The notes: generated by a model from the letters alone, not told the origin. Shown: positions 1 to 8,600, counted from the first letter of the stretch. The stretch: 41,662 nucleotides of DNA from Micromonospora sp. C95 (GCF_018070465.1 NZ_JAGPXT010000036.1:1-41662), one strand, 5' to 3'. Made by a program: numbers and translations.

Positions 1-19
1 GGGGTGGGGCGGGGGCGGG
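1..19 (+). other. G-quadruplex-forming G-tract upstream of the rpsT promoter
   Basis: Four G-runs (4, 4, 5 and 3 G) are separated by single T or C bases, which fits the canonical intramolecular G-quadruplex pattern with 1-nt loops. The tract ends nine bases before the -35 element of the rpsT promoter. It starts at the window edge and may extend further upstream. Whether it folds or acts in vivo is not shown. Confidence 0.4.
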
Positions 20-27
20 AGGCTGTT

Positions 28-56
28 TTGGCCTGTTCGAGGCGACCTGGTAACCT
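28..56 (+). promoter_or_regulatory. Predicted sigma-70-type promoter of rpsT
   Basis: TTGGCC (28-33) and TAACCT (51-56) are separated by exactly 17 bases. The -10 fits the actinobacterial TANNNT pattern. Transcription would start near 63 and leave a leader of about 73 nt before the GTG start of rpsT. The call rests on pattern only. Confidence 0.45.
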
Positions 57-135
57 GGCTCTTCGCGCAGCGATGACGCATGCTCGTCGCGCGCAACAAG
101 CTGACCAACCCGAGCTATCAAGACGAGGCTGTCGC

Positions 136-402
136 GTGGCGAACATCAAATCCCAGATCAAGCGCAACCGGCAGAACGAGAAGCGCCGGCTGCGTAACAA
201 GTCGGTCAAGTCGTCGCTGAAGACCGCCATCCGCAAGTTCCACGAGGCCGCTGAGGCCGGTGACGTCGAGAAGGCCACCGCCCTCATGCAGGACGCCACG
301 CGCAAGCTGGACAAGGCGGCCAGCAAGGGCGTCATCCACGGCAACCAGGCCGCGAACCGCAAGTCCGCGATCGCCAAGCGCGTCGCGTCGCTCGCTTCCT
401 GA
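136..402 (+). CDS. rpsT: 30S ribosomal protein S20
   Basis: Small basic protein of 88 residues that binds 16S rRNA in the 30S subunit body. The start is the GTG at 136. It gives VANIKSQIKRNRQNEKRRLR, the conserved S20 N-terminus, and a protein of normal S20 length. The open frame runs back to position 4, but that upstream part is not S20-like. Lys/Arg-rich helices and the C-terminal motif NRKSAIAKRV are typical of the family. The gene is monocistronic, with a promoter at 28-56 and a strong hairpin terminator just after the stop. It converges on the holA operon. In mycobacteria rpsT also lies next to holA, which supports the call. Confidence 0.97.
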   Translation: MANIKSQIKRNRQNEKRRLRNKSVKSSLKTAIRKFHEAAEAGDVEKATALMQDATRKLDKAASKGVIHGNQAANRKSAIAKRVASLAS

Positions 403-422
403 GTTAGCGCCCCAGTCCTGAC

Positions 423-453
423 GGAAGCCCCGAGGCACCGCCTCGGGGCTTCC
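423..453 (+). terminator. Hairpin terminator of rpsT
   Basis: A perfect 13-bp inverted repeat (423-435 with 441-453) closes a 5-nt loop, 20 nt after the rpsT stop. There is no clear T-run. It lies between convergent genes and could act on both strands. Confidence 0.75.
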
Positions 454-503
454 GCACGTCCGTCCGCGGGTTGTGCTCCGTCTTCGTCCGGCGATCGCCC
501 TGA

Positions 504-965
504 TCAGGACCCGGGCTCGGTGGTACCCGGTCGAGACCCGGTGTCATCCCGATCCGCTGGCGGCCCGCCTCCCTCCGCCGGCTCGGACCGCACCACGACG
601 CCGGGCACGCTGTGCCGCAACCAGTCCACCCGGGCACGCCCGACCACCGGCTCCATCTGCTGGCGGAACCGGTCCCGTTCCTGCTCGGGTACGGCTGCGG
701 CGGAGCGCACCACGGCGGCGGCCACCAGGTCGTTGAGCTTGACCATCACGGCCACCGCGGCGGGTAGCACGAGCACCGCCCACCAGGTCACCAGTTCCGC
801 GAGCGCGAGCAGCGCCGCCAGCGCGACCGACCCCTCGAAGAAGATGAAGCAGAGCACCCCGCCCGGGTTGACGAACCGCAGGCCGAGCGCCCGCGCGTAG
901 AACGGCCGGTACCGCTCCTCGTCGGCCGGGACCGTGGCCCACGAGCCACGGAGGGCTCCGCTCAC
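504..965 (-). CDS. Small membrane protein coupled to holA, unknown function
   Basis: Predicted protein of 153 residues. I do not recognise a named family. The GTG start at 965 overlaps the holA stop in a GTGA arrangement, so it is probably translationally coupled to holA; the frame is open further upstream inside holA. After a hydrophilic N-terminus (WATVPADEERYRPFYARALG) there are two hydrophobic segments, roughly residues 35-60 and 62-85. A hydrophilic tail rich in Arg, Glu and Pro follows. It is the last gene of the comEA-comEC-holA strand group. Function cannot be inferred beyond an integral membrane location. Confidence 0.7.
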   Translation of the reverse strand: MSGALRGSWATVPADEERYRPFYARALGLRFVNPGGVLCFIFFEGSVALAALLALAELVTWWAVLVLPAAVAVMVKLNDLVAAAVVRSAAAVPEQERDRFRQQMEPVVGRARVDWLRHSVPGVVVRSEPAEGGGPPADRDDTGSRPGTTEPGS

Positions 966-1942
966 CTGGCGCCGCCCTGCCGAGCGGCCGCCACCGAGAA
1001 GACCGCCTTCTCCAGCGCGTACGCCCGGTCGTCGGAGCCGCCCTTGACCGCCGCGTTGCACTCCGCCGCCGCCCGCATGGCCAGGACCAGACCGTCGGGG
1101 CTCCAGCCACGGGCCTGCCGTTGGGCCCGTTCGACCTTCCAGGGTGGCATGCCCAGGCTGCTGGCGAGTTGGTACGGGCTGCCCCGGCCGGCCGAGGCGA
1201 CCCGGGCGACCGTACGGATGCCGTCGGCGAGGGCGTCGGCGATCGGCACCGGATCCACCCCCACGTGCAGGGCCCAGCGCAGCGCCTCCAGGGCACCCGG
1301 GAGGTCACCGACCATCGTGGCGTCCGCCACCGTGAAGCCGCTCACCTCCACCCGGCCCCGGTAGTAACGCGCCACCGTGTCGGCGCCGATCCGGCCGTCG
1401 GTGTCGGCGATCAGCTGCGAGCAGGCCGCCGCGAGTTCACGCAGGTCGTTGCCGACCGCGGCGAGCAACGCCTCGGCGGCGTCGTCCGTGCACCGCCCGC
1501 CGGCCCGGCGGATCTCGTCGCGGACGAAGGCCACCCGATCGCGGTGGCCCTTCAGCCTGGCGGCGGGCACGACCCGGGCACCCGCCGACTTCAGGCCGTC
1601 GGCGAACGCCTTGCCCTTCGCACCGCCGAGATGCGCCACCACGAGCAGCACCTCGGGGTCGGGGTTCTTCGCGTACGCCAGCAGGGCGGCGACCAGGTCC
1701 TTGCGGGCGTCCTGACCGGACCGGAGCACCAGCACCCGACGCCCGCCGAACAGCGACGGGCTGAGCATCTCGTCGATCTCACCGACGGTGAGCTGGCTGG
1801 CCTGGTACTCACGCACGTCGGCGCCGGAATCGGCGGCACGGGCGGCGGCAACGGTTTCGGACACCGCGCGCGTGGCGAGCAGCTCCTCGTCGCCGAGGAC
1901 GAGCACAATAGGAGCGGCACTGGCGGCGGTCACGCCGCCCAT
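962..1942 (-). CDS. holA: DNA polymerase III delta subunit
   Basis: Delta subunit of the clamp loader, which opens the beta sliding clamp during replication. The chosen ATG at 1942 gives 326 residues, the normal HolA length; a GTG at 1933 (VTAASAAP) is an equally possible start. The N-terminal region (APIVLVLGDEELL, then LFGGRRVLVLRSGQ and VLLVVAHLGGAKGKAF) matches the HolA nucleotide-binding-like fold. The middle (DLRELAAACSQLI) and C-terminal collar helices (LASSLGMPPWKVERAQRQA) are also characteristic. The gene follows comEC by 124 nt and overlaps the next membrane-protein gene by 4 nt. The order comEA-comEC-holA facing rpsT is conserved in actinobacteria. Confidence 0.95.
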   Translation of the reverse strand: MGGVTAASAAPIVLVLGDEELLATRAVSETVAAARAADSGADVREYQASQLTVGEIDEMLSPSLFGGRRVLVLRSGQDARKDLVAALLAYAKNPDPEVLLVVAHLGGAKGKAFADGLKSAGARVVPAARLKGHRDRVAFVRDEIRRAGGRCTDDAAEALLAAVGNDLRELAAACSQLIADTDGRIGADTVARYYRGRVEVSGFTVADATMVGDLPGALEALRWALHVGVDPVPIADALADGIRTVARVASAGRGSPYQLASSLGMPPWKVERAQRQARGWSPDGLVLAMRAAAECNAAVKGGSDDRAYALEKAVFSVAAARQGGAR

Positions 1943-2066
1943 ATTCGCACGCTCGGCCGGTCGGTCCAGTCTGCTCGTCCCTACTCTGTCGGCAGACCCC
2001 GCACTCAGCGCAAATCCAGACATACGCCTTATCTTCCGCTTTTCGCGGTAAATCGCCGTCGATTCA

Positions 2067-4487
2067 TCACGGTGGACGGACCCGGTCCACACCAGCAATC
2101 ACCACCGCCAGCCCTCGGGGCGACCGCACCACCGCCACGTCACCGCCGACATCGGTACGCAGCACCCGCGCCCCGCCCCGGGCCAGCCGGGCCAGCACCG
2201 CCTCGTTGGGGTGGCCGTAGCTGTTTCCCGCGCCGACCGGCACCAGCGCCACCGCCGGCCGCACCGCGTCCAGAAAGGCCGGATCCTGGTACGCGCTGCC
2301 GTGGTGGGCAACCTTCAGCACCTCGGCCTGCAGCCCGTTCGGTGGCAGCCGTTCCCGCAGCGCCCGCTGTTCCTCCACCTCGGCGTCGCCGGTGAGCAGG
2401 ATCCGCACCCGGTCGACGGTGGCGAGCAGCACCAGGGAGTTGTTGTTCGGGTCCGAACGGGTTCCGCGCATCGGGTACGGCGGGCCGAGCACGGTCAGGT
2501 CGACCGCGCCGGCCCGGTAGCGCCAGCCCGCCGGTGCGGCGACCACCGGTGTGCCGTGTGCTGCGGCGGTGCCACGCACCAGGTCCCGGCCGGCCACCGG
2601 CTCCGGCCACTGCGGAACCAGCACCGTGTCCACCCGCCTGCCCCGGAATATCCCGGCCACCCCGCCGGTGTGGTCCACGTGGAAATGGCTGACCACCAGC
2701 AGCGACACCCGACGTATGCCGAGCCGACGCAGGCAGGCGTCCGCCGCCGCCGGATCCGGGCCGGCGTCCACCACGACCGCCCGACCGGCCGCCACCGGCA
2801 GCAGCACCGTGTCGCCCTGACCCACCGCGCAGGCCGTGACGACCCAACCGTCCGGCGGCCACCCGGGCGCGACCACCCGCACCGGCAGGGCACCCAGCAC
2901 GACCGCGACGGCGCAGACCGCCACCAGGCGGCGTACCAGCGGGCGCCGGGCCGCGACCAGCAACGCCACGGTCAGCACCGCCAGCAGCAGTGCCCCGGAC
3001 ACCCCGCCGGGCCAGGGCAGGTTGCCCGCCGGCAGCCGGGCGCCGTACCGGGCGACAAGTACCAGCCACCACGCCGGCCAGTGGGCCAGCCAGGCGAGCA
3101 ACTCCGCGCCGCCGGGCCAGATCGGCGAGAGCGTCGCCGCCGCCACGCCGAGCACCGTCGCGGGCGCGATCGCCGGCACCGCGAGAAGATTCGCCGGCAC
3201 CGCAACCAGGCTGACCGTGCCCGTCAGGCCGGCGACCACCGGCGAGCAGGCGAGTTGTGCGGCGGCCGGCACCGCGAGCGCCTCGGCCGCCCCCGGCGGT
3301 ACGCCCCTTCGACGCAGAGCGTCCCGCCAACCCGGTGCGAGCAGCAGCAGACCGCCGGTGGCCAGTACGGACAGCGCGAAGCCGGGATCGCCGGCCAGAT
3401 CCGGGTCGACCAGCACCAGCACCGCCACGGCCGCGGCCAGCGCGGGTACTGCCGCCCGGGGTCGTCCGGCGGCCAGTGCGGCGAGCCCGATCGCGCCCAT
3501 GGTGGCGGCGCGTACCACGCTCGGCGACGGCCGAACCAGAATGACGAAGCCCACCAGGGCCAGCCCGCAGAGACCGACGGCCAGCGCGGGACCGGCTCGG
3601 GCCCAGCGGGCCAGCAACAGCACCGCCCCGACGACGATCGCGACATTCGAGCCGGAGACAGCGTTCAGGTGAGTCATCCCGGTGGCCTGGAAGTCCTCCT
3701 CCACCGGGTCGGGCAGCCGACTGGTGTCCCCGACGACAAGGCCGGGCAACAGGCCACCCGGATCGTCCGGCAGCGGTGCACACGCCTGCTGGAGACCGGC
3801 GCGGAGCCGACCGGCCGCACGTTGCAGCGCCGAGGGGGTATCCAGTCGCACCGGCGCACCCACGGCCTTCACGACCGCCCCGGTGAGGTCGCCGCCGCGC
3901 GGCTGGGCCAGGCGGCCGTCGGCGGTGAGCCGTTGCCCGGGCAACAGCCCGCGCCACGCCGGATCGTCGGCGAGCACAAGTACCCGCGTGGGTACGGCGA
4001 TCCGCTGACCCTGCGGCCCGGTCAGGGTCACCAGCCTGGCCGGCACCAGCAGGGTCGGTGGACGCCCCACGATGCCGCCGCGTACCGGCCGGGGATCGTC
4101 CCGGACGATCAACTCGGCGGTGACCCGGGCCCGCTCGTCCACCAGGGCACGCAGCGGGGCCGCGTCCCGTACGGTCAGCCGCGCCGAGGTGGCCGCCCCG
4201 CCACACACCACGCCGATCAGGATCGCCACCGCGACCCAGCCGTGGCGACGCACGGCCGGGCCGGGTCGCCCGACGAGACCGCTCAGGTGCAGTGTCGCCA
4301 TCCCCGCGAGACCGGCCGCGACGGCGGCGAGCAGCAGCGTCCGTCGAGCATCGAGATGCAGTCCCGCCAGCGCGGTGAGCCAGGCCGCCACCGCCAGCCC
4401 TGCCGTGCGGAGGTCGGGTGCGCCCCCGCCGGTCACGACAGCGGGGATCCCGGCCGGCGGCGCGACCGGGGCGGGCGACGCCCTCAC
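2067..4487 (-). CDS. comEC: ComEC/Rec2-family DNA uptake channel protein
   Basis: Polytopic membrane protein of 806 residues. In the known family ComEC forms the inner-membrane channel for single-stranded DNA during transformation. The N-terminal half has many hydrophobic segments. The competence domain carries the signature LVVGDTSRLPDPVEEDF and HLNAVSGSNVAIV near residues 249-285. The C-terminal third is a metallo-beta-lactamase domain with SHFHVDHTGG near residue 600 and a second metal motif (LLTGDAEVEEQ, then VAHHGS). The GTG start at 4487 overlaps the comEA stop (GTGA), so the two are co-translated. ComEC and ComEA are widespread in actinobacteria not known to be competent, so natural transformation cannot be concluded. 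Confidence 0.95.
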   Translation of the reverse strand: MRASPAPVAPPAGIPAVVTGGGAPDLRTAGLAVAAWLTALAGLHLDARRTLLLAAVAAGLAGMATLHLSGLVGRPGPAVRRHGWVAVAILIGVVCGGAATSARLTVRDAAPLRALVDERARVTAELIVRDDPRPVRGGIVGRPPTLLVPARLVTLTGPQGQRIAVPTRVLVLADDPAWRGLLPGQRLTADGRLAQPRGGDLTGAVVKAVGAPVRLDTPSALQRAAGRLRAGLQQACAPLPDDPGGLLPGLVVGDTSRLPDPVEEDFQATGMTHLNAVSGSNVAIVVGAVLLLARWARAGPALAVGLCGLALVGFVILVRPSPSVVRAATMGAIGLAALAAGRPRAAVPALAAAVAVLVLVDPDLAGDPGFALSVLATGGLLLLAPGWRDALRRRGVPPGAAEALAVPAAAQLACSPVVAGLTGTVSLVAVPANLLAVPAIAPATVLGVAAATLSPIWPGGAELLAWLAHWPAWWLVLVARYGARLPAGNLPWPGGVSGALLLAVLTVALLVAARRPLVRRLVAVCAVAVVLGALPVRVVAPGWPPDGWVVTACAVGQGDTVLLPVAAGRAVVVDAGPDPAAADACLRRLGIRRVSLLVVSHFHVDHTGGVAGIFRGRRVDTVLVPQWPEPVAGRDLVRGTAAAHGTPVVAAPAGWRYRAGAVDLTVLGPPYPMRGTRSDPNNNSLVLLATVDRVRILLTGDAEVEEQRALRERLPPNGLQAEVLKVAHHGSAYQDPAFLDAVRPAVALVPVGAGNSYGHPNEAVLARLARGGARVLRTDVGGDVAVVRSPRGLAVVIAGVDRVRPP

Positions 4488-5575
4488 ACCGTCACCAGGT
4501 CCTTGAGCTGTTCGTACCGCGCGTCGCCGATCCCGGTCACCTGACGCAGGTCGCCGACGGACCGGAAGCCGCCGTGCTGATCGCGATACTGGATGATCCG
4601 CTGGGCGAGCACGGGACCCACCCCGGGTAGCGACTCGAGCTGCGTCGACGTCGCGGTGTTCAGGTTGACCCGCCCACCCGGGCCCGGTCCGCCACCCGGC
4701 AGCGGGCCGGTGCCGACGCCGGGACCCGCCGCGCCCGACGGTGCTGGTACGCCGACCAGGATCAGTTCGCCGTCGCTGATCCGACGGGCCGGATTGAGCA
4801 TCGCCACGTCCACCCCCGGCAACGCGCCTCCGGCGGCGTCGAGGGCGTCTGCCACCCGCGCGCCGGCCGCCAGCCGCACCAACCCGGGCCGGCGGACCTT
4901 GCCGGCGACGGCGACCACCAGTTCCCCGGGCGACTCCGCCGCCGGTCTGCCCGGCTCGTGGCCGGCCTCGACGGACGGATCCGGTGTCCCGGCGGCACCG
5001 GTCTCGGCGACGACCGGCTCCAGCTGAGGACGGGATCGCCAGGTCCAGATGCCGGCGGCCAGCACCACCAGCACGGCGACGGCCGCGAGCGCCCGCACTC
5101 CCCGCCGCCCCGGGTCGAAGGCACTCGGCCCCGGAAGGAGCTTCGGCGTCGCCTCGTCGACCGTCCGCCCCCGCCCGGCGTCGACCGGTACCTCGTCGCT
5201 GAACCGAAGCGGACCATCGGCCCGGGCCAGCCCGCCGTGGCTTACCGGACCACTGGGCCGGGTCGGCCCGCCATCGCTGACCGGACCACCGTCACCGACC
5301 CGGTCGGCGGCCTGGACCGGCAGCAGCACGGTCGGCCACTCCGCGGCCGGCGGCGGCCCGCCGGACACCCCGGAGGTCGGGGGCAGTTCGACGGACGGGG
5401 GCCGCCCGACGCGCGGGGGCAGGTCAACGGACGGCGGCCACCCGGTGAGGGCCGGCGTCCGGTCGCCGCCCGACAGCGGTGGTGCGGCAGCGTGCCCCGG
5501 CAGGTCTAGCGTGCCGGGCATCAGTTGCCACAGACGCCGCCGGACCACCATCTCCTCGTCCTCGTCCTTCGACAC
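4484..5575 (-). CDS. comEA: ComEA-family helix-hairpin-helix DNA-binding protein
   Basis: Protein of 363 residues, the presumed extracytoplasmic DNA receptor that feeds ComEC. A long Pro/Gly-rich cytoplasmic N-terminus (about residues 1-150) precedes one membrane segment (ALAAVAVLVVLAAGIW, near 156-173). An SLBB domain follows (VVAVAGKVRRPGLVRLAAGA, about 218-280). A C-terminal pair of HhH motifs (VNLNTATSTQLESLPGVGP and FRSVGDLRQVTGIGDARY, about 303-363) completes the ComEA layout. The N-terminal region is longer than in Bacillus ComEA, as is common in actinobacteria. The ATG start at 5575 follows an intergenic stretch with two DnaA-box-like sites. The gene overlaps comEC by 4 nt. Confidence 0.94.
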   Translation of the reverse strand: MSKDEDEEMVVRRRLWQLMPGTLDLPGHAAAPPLSGGDRTPALTGWPPSVDLPPRVGRPPSVELPPTSGVSGGPPPAAEWPTVLLPVQAADRVGDGGPVSDGGPTRPSGPVSHGGLARADGPLRFSDEVPVDAGRGRTVDEATPKLLPGPSAFDPGRRGVRALAAVAVLVVLAAGIWTWRSRPQLEPVVAETGAAGTPDPSVEAGHEPGRPAAESPGELVVAVAGKVRRPGLVRLAAGARVADALDAAGGALPGVDVAMLNPARRISDGELILVGVPAPSGAAGPGVGTGPLPGGGPGPGGRVNLNTATSTQLESLPGVGPVLAQRIIQYRDQHGGFRSVGDLRQVTGIGDARYEQLKDLVTV

Positions 5576-5627
5576 GGCGCGACGTTAGGGCGGCCAGGCC
5601 CGGTCGAGCGCGCCGCGCCGGGCCGTC

Positions 5628-5655
5628 TGTGGACAGCCCGAGGCACTGTGGACAA
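5628..5655 (-). promoter_or_regulatory. Pair of DnaA-box-like sites upstream of comEA
   Basis: On the minus strand 5647-5655 reads TTGTCCACA, the actinobacterial DnaA-box consensus. 5628-5636 reads CTGTCCACA, one mismatch away. Both have the same orientation and start 19 bp apart. They sit about 50-80 nt before the comEA start in the 207-nt gap between comEA and the SDR gene. Binding by DnaA is inference only. Confidence 0.3.
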
Positions 5656-5782
5656 CGCCCTGATCATGCACCCGATCTGCTATGGCCTCCGCGCGTTGCC
5701 GGGCCGCCGCCCGTCGTCACCGAGACGCCCGCACGGGCCCGATCCCACCGACACGTGCCACGCGGGTCCCCGAACCGCCGGT

Positions 5783-6556
5783 TCAGTCGGTGCGCGCCTG
5801 CGGATCCGGACCGAGGACGGCGCGCCCGCCGTCGACCGGCAGGGTCACCCCGTTGACGAAGCCCGCCGCCGGCGAGAGCAGGTACGCGACCGCCTCCGCC
5901 ACGTCCTGCGGCTGCCCGATCCGGCCCACCGGGTGCAGCCGGGCCAACTCCGCCTCGATTCGCCGCGCCTGGTCCGGCTCGGCCTCGGCGAGAAACGCCT
6001 CGTGTCGCTCGGTGGCCACCGAACCGAGGGCGATCGCGTTGGCTCGGATGCCGTGCCTGCCGTACTCGACGGCCAGTGCCCGGGTCAGCCCCTCCACCGC
6101 CGCCTTGGCCGTGGCGTACGGCAGGCAGCCTGGCACCGGCCGGCTCGCCTGGTGAGACGAGACGTTGACCACGGCGCCAGCGGTGCCGGCGGCGAGGAAG
6201 CGGCGCACCGCGGTGGCGGCACCGACCACGGTCGGACGCAGGTTGCGGGTGATCAGGTCGACGACCTCGCCGACCGGCGCGTCGTGCACCGAGGCGTCGC
6301 GGAAGACAGCGGCATTGTTCACCCACCCGGTGAGCGGGTCGAAGCGCTCCGCCCGGTCCGCGGCCCGTCCGGCGACGCCCTCGTCACCGGCGTCACCGAC
6401 CACCGCCGCGAGCTGGTCGGCCCGGTCATGGCCGTCCACCCAGGACAATGCCCCCGGATCGCGTTCGACCACCACCACCGTCCAGCCTCGGGCGAGCAGG
6501 CACTCCACGATGCCCCGCCCGACCCCGCGCCCCCCGCCGGTCACCACACAGGACAT
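5783..6556 (-). CDS. SDR-family NAD(P)-dependent oxidoreductase
   Basis: Classical short-chain dehydrogenase/reductase of 257 residues. The cofactor-binding glycine motif TGGGRGVG is at residues 6-13 and the structural NNAA is at 80-83. The catalytic Ser is in VNVSSHQ (133-134), and Tyr147 and Lys151 are in YATAK. The C-terminus ends in the usual PVDGG segment. Glu31 at the end of beta-2 (VVVVERDP) may favour NAD(H), but this is weak. The substrate cannot be read from sequence. It lies 68 nt downstream of degV on the same strand and may be a late member of the nadD-degV group. Annotation as a 3-oxoacyl-ACP reductase (FabG-like) would be generic and is not supported specifically. Confidence 0.9.
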   Translation of the reverse strand: MSCVVTGGGRGVGRGIVECLLARGWTVVVVERDPGALSWVDGHDRADQLAAVVGDAGDEGVAGRAADRAERFDPLTGWVNNAAVFRDASVHDAPVGEVVDLITRNLRPTVVGAATAVRRFLAAGTAGAVVNVSSHQASRPVPGCLPYATAKAAVEGLTRALAVEYGRHGIRANAIALGSVATERHEAFLAEAEPDQARRIEAELARLHPVGRIGQPQDVAEAVAYLLSPAAGFVNGVTLPVDGGRAVLGPDPQARTD

Positions 6557-6624
6557 CCGCCCGCACCTCCCCAGCCCGGCCCACGATCAATCCTCGCCCA
6601 CCGAGGCCACAAGCGGCGAGCGGG

Positions 6625-7485
6625 TCAGCCGGCAGGGTCCGCCGCACGGTGGATCACCACACAGGCGAGGCCGGGCCCGACGTGCACAGCGACGGCGGCA
6701 CCGGCCTCCGAGACGTACGTGTCACGCAACCGGTCACCGAGCCGGGCGGCAACCGCGCCGACGAGTTCCTCGGCTCGCTGCGGTGCGTCGAGATGGTGTA
6801 CGGCCAGGTCCACCGGGCCGTCGCCGGCCGCCTCGACGGCAAGGTCCACCAGACGCGCCATGCCCCGACTGGCGGTGCGGACCTTGTCCCGCAGCACGAT
6901 GCGTCCCTCGGGCATGTGCAGGATGGGCTTGACCGACAGGGCGGTGCCGAGCAACGCCTCGGCCGCGTTGATCCGTCCGCCGCGACGGAGGAACTCCAGC
7001 GTGTCGACGTAGAAGTGGATGCTGGTACGGCCCACGGCCGCTGCTGCCGCGGCGCGTACGCCGGCCAGGTCGCCGCCCCGCGCGGCGGCCCGGGCCGCCG
7101 CGATCGCCGGGAAACCGAGACCCATCCCGCAGGAGCGGCTGTCGACCACGCTGACCCGGTCGTCCAGGTCGGCGGCGGCCAACTCGGCGGCCTCGACCGT
7201 GCCGGAGAGTCCGGCCGACAGGTGCACCGATACGACGCCCTCCGCTCCGGCCGCCAGCAGTTCCCGATAGGTGCGGGAGAACTGCTCGGGCGACGGGCGG
7301 GAGGTGCTCACCGACACCCGCCGCGCGCGAAGCGCCCGAGTGGCGTCCGCCGGGAAGGTCTCGACGCTCTCCAGTCCTTCGACGCCGGCCAGCACCACGG
7401 TCAGCGGTACCACGGTCAGCCGGTGCTCCCGCACCAGCTCGGGCGGCAGGTAGGCGGTGGAGTCGGTGACGACCGCGACTGGCAT
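6625..7485 (-). CDS. DegV-family fatty-acid-binding protein
   Basis: Protein of 286 residues from the ATG at 7485 (MPVAVVTDSTAYLPPE); the frame extends seven codons upstream without a better start. The DegV signatures are present: VTDSTAYLP at the N-terminus, VSTSRPSPEQF, HLSAGLSGT, DSRSCGMGLG and LEFLRRGGRI. Known DegV/FakB proteins bind a fatty acid and present it to the FakA kinase for phosphorylation; no FakA gene is seen here. It lies 48 nt after the histidine-phosphatase gene. The same neighbour relation (DegV close to gpgP, rsfS and nadD) exists in mycobacteria. Confidence 0.92.
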   Translation of the reverse strand: MPVAVVTDSTAYLPPELVREHRLTVVPLTVVLAGVEGLESVETFPADATRALRARRVSVSTSRPSPEQFSRTYRELLAAGAEGVVSVHLSAGLSGTVEAAELAAADLDDRVSVVDSRSCGMGLGFPAIAAARAAARGGDLAGVRAAAAAAVGRTSIHFYVDTLEFLRRGGRINAAEALLGTALSVKPILHMPEGRIVLRDKVRTASRGMARLVDLAVEAAGDGPVDLAVHHLDAPQRAEELVGAVAARLGDRLRDTYVSEAGAAVAVHVGPGLACVVIHRAADPAG

Positions 7486-7533
7486 GCGGGCACCGTAGCG
7501 GATCAAGCTGGGCGGCTGCCTGACCGCGTCCGC

Positions 7534-8199
7534 TCAGACCGGCTCGGCGGAGACCGGGACCGCGGTCGCGCCGGCACCGGCCCCGGCGGCCGGAACGTCC
7601 ATCGGGCCGACGTTGTGGGCGCGCAGGTGCCAGCCGCGGTCCACGTCGTGGCGCAGTTCCGTCCAGTGACAGTTGCGCAGCGAGCCGACGGCCCGCAGCA
7701 CGGCGTGCTCCCAGCCGAGCAGGTGGCCGCAGCCCTGGCGGGCGGCGCCGCCGTGGGTGGCGATCACCACGGTGCCCCCGGGCAGTTGGTCGGCGGCCTC
7801 CTGCAACGCGGTGCCGATGCGTTTACCCAGCGTGTCAAGTGGTTCGACGTCCGCGCCCGGATCGGGGTCCCCGGCGCGCCAGCGGGCGTACTCCGCGGGG
7901 AACCGCTGCGCCACCTCAGTCAGCAGCAGCCCCTGCCAGGCGCCGAAGTGCCGCTCCCGCAGGCGGGCGTCGGAGCGTACCGGCAGGCCGGTGAGCGCGG
8001 CCAGCGCGGCGGCGGTGTCCGCGGCGCGAGTCAGGTCGCTGGCAACCAGGGCGTCCGGGCGCAGCGCGGCCAGCAGCGGCGCGGCCGTGCGCGCCTGTTC
8101 CCGGCCGCGATCGTTGAGCGGCACGTCGGTCTGTCCCTGAACCCTGCTGGCGGCGTTCCAGTCGGTGTTGCCGTGCCGCCAGATGATCAGCCTGGTCAC
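7534..8199 (-). CDS. Histidine phosphatase, probable glucosyl-3-phosphoglycerate phosphatase
   Basis: Histidine-phosphatase-superfamily enzyme of 221 residues. The catalytic motif is RHGNTDWN, with the phospho-accepting His at residue 9, and the second His is in VIATHGG near residue 150. Arg-containing motifs (SDLTRAADTA) and an acid residue (RERHFGAWQG) are also in place. The GTG start at 8199 overlaps the rsfS stop by 4 nt (GTGA), so the genes are coupled. In M. tuberculosis the enzyme at this position, next to rsfS and nadD, is GpgP of methylglucose lipopolysaccharide synthesis. Assignment to GpgP here rests on synteny. A general phosphoglycerate mutase-like phosphatase remains possible. 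Confidence 0.88.
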   Translation of the reverse strand: MTRLIIWRHGNTDWNAASRVQGQTDVPLNDRGREQARTAAPLLAALRPDALVASDLTRAADTAAALAALTGLPVRSDARLRERHFGAWQGLLLTEVAQRFPAEYARWRAGDPDPGADVEPLDTLGKRIGTALQEAADQLPGGTVVIATHGGAARQGCGHLLGWEHAVLRAVGSLRNCHWTELRHDVDRGWHLRAHNVGPMDVPAAGAGAGATAVPVSAEPV

Positions 8200-8600
8200 T
8201 CGCCCGATCCGGCGGCGGCCTCGGCGCGGGCGAGGTCCCGCTCGACGAACGGGATGGTCGGGCAGTCCTTCCAGAGCCGGTCGAGGGCGTAGAACTCGCG
8301 TTCCTCGGTGTGCTGCACGTGCACCACCACGTCGACGTAGTCGAGCAGCACCCAACGGCCACCGCGCTCGCCCTCCCGGCGCACCGGCTTCGCCTTCTCC
8401 GGCAGGTCGAGCAGGGCTTCCTCGATGGCGTCGACGATGGCCAGCACCTGGCGCTCGTTCGGGGCCGCGGCGAGCAGGAACGCGTCGGTGATGGCGAGTT
8501 GGTCGCCCACGTCGATGATGACGATGTCCTGAGCCTTCTTGTCGGCCGCGGCCTGGGCAGCGACGATCGCCAGCTCGTGGGCGCGTTCGGAAACTGTCAC
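8196..8600 (-). CDS. rsfS: Ribosomal silencing factor RsfS
   Basis: RsfS (Iojap/DUF143) family protein of 134 residues. It binds L14 and blocks subunit joining during starvation. The GTG start at 8600 is preceded by AAGGAG with 6-nt spacing, which decides it over upstream codons. Family motifs are AADKKAQDIVIIDVGDQLA, ITDAFLLAAAPNERQV, and the C-terminal GRWVLLDYVDVVVHV with REFYALDRLW. It lies 99 nt downstream of nadD and overlaps the next gene by 4 nt. The nadD-rsfS pairing is very widely conserved. Confidence 0.96.
   Translation of the reverse strand: MTVSERAHELAIVAAQAAADKKAQDIVIIDVGDQLAITDAFLLAAAPNERQVLAIVDAIEEALLDLPEKAKPVRREGERGGRWVLLDYVDVVVHVQHTEEREFYALDRLWKDCPTIPFVERDLARAEAAAGSGE

Noticed and set aside
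2211..4544. Open frame of 777 codons on the plus strand, opposite comEC
   Set aside because: Shadow of comEC with a Gln/Arg/His-rich translation and no ribosome-binding site.
5783..6556. Specific naming of the SDR as FabG
   Set aside because: Catalytic motifs are generic to the SDR family and there is no fatty-acid synthesis gene nearby.
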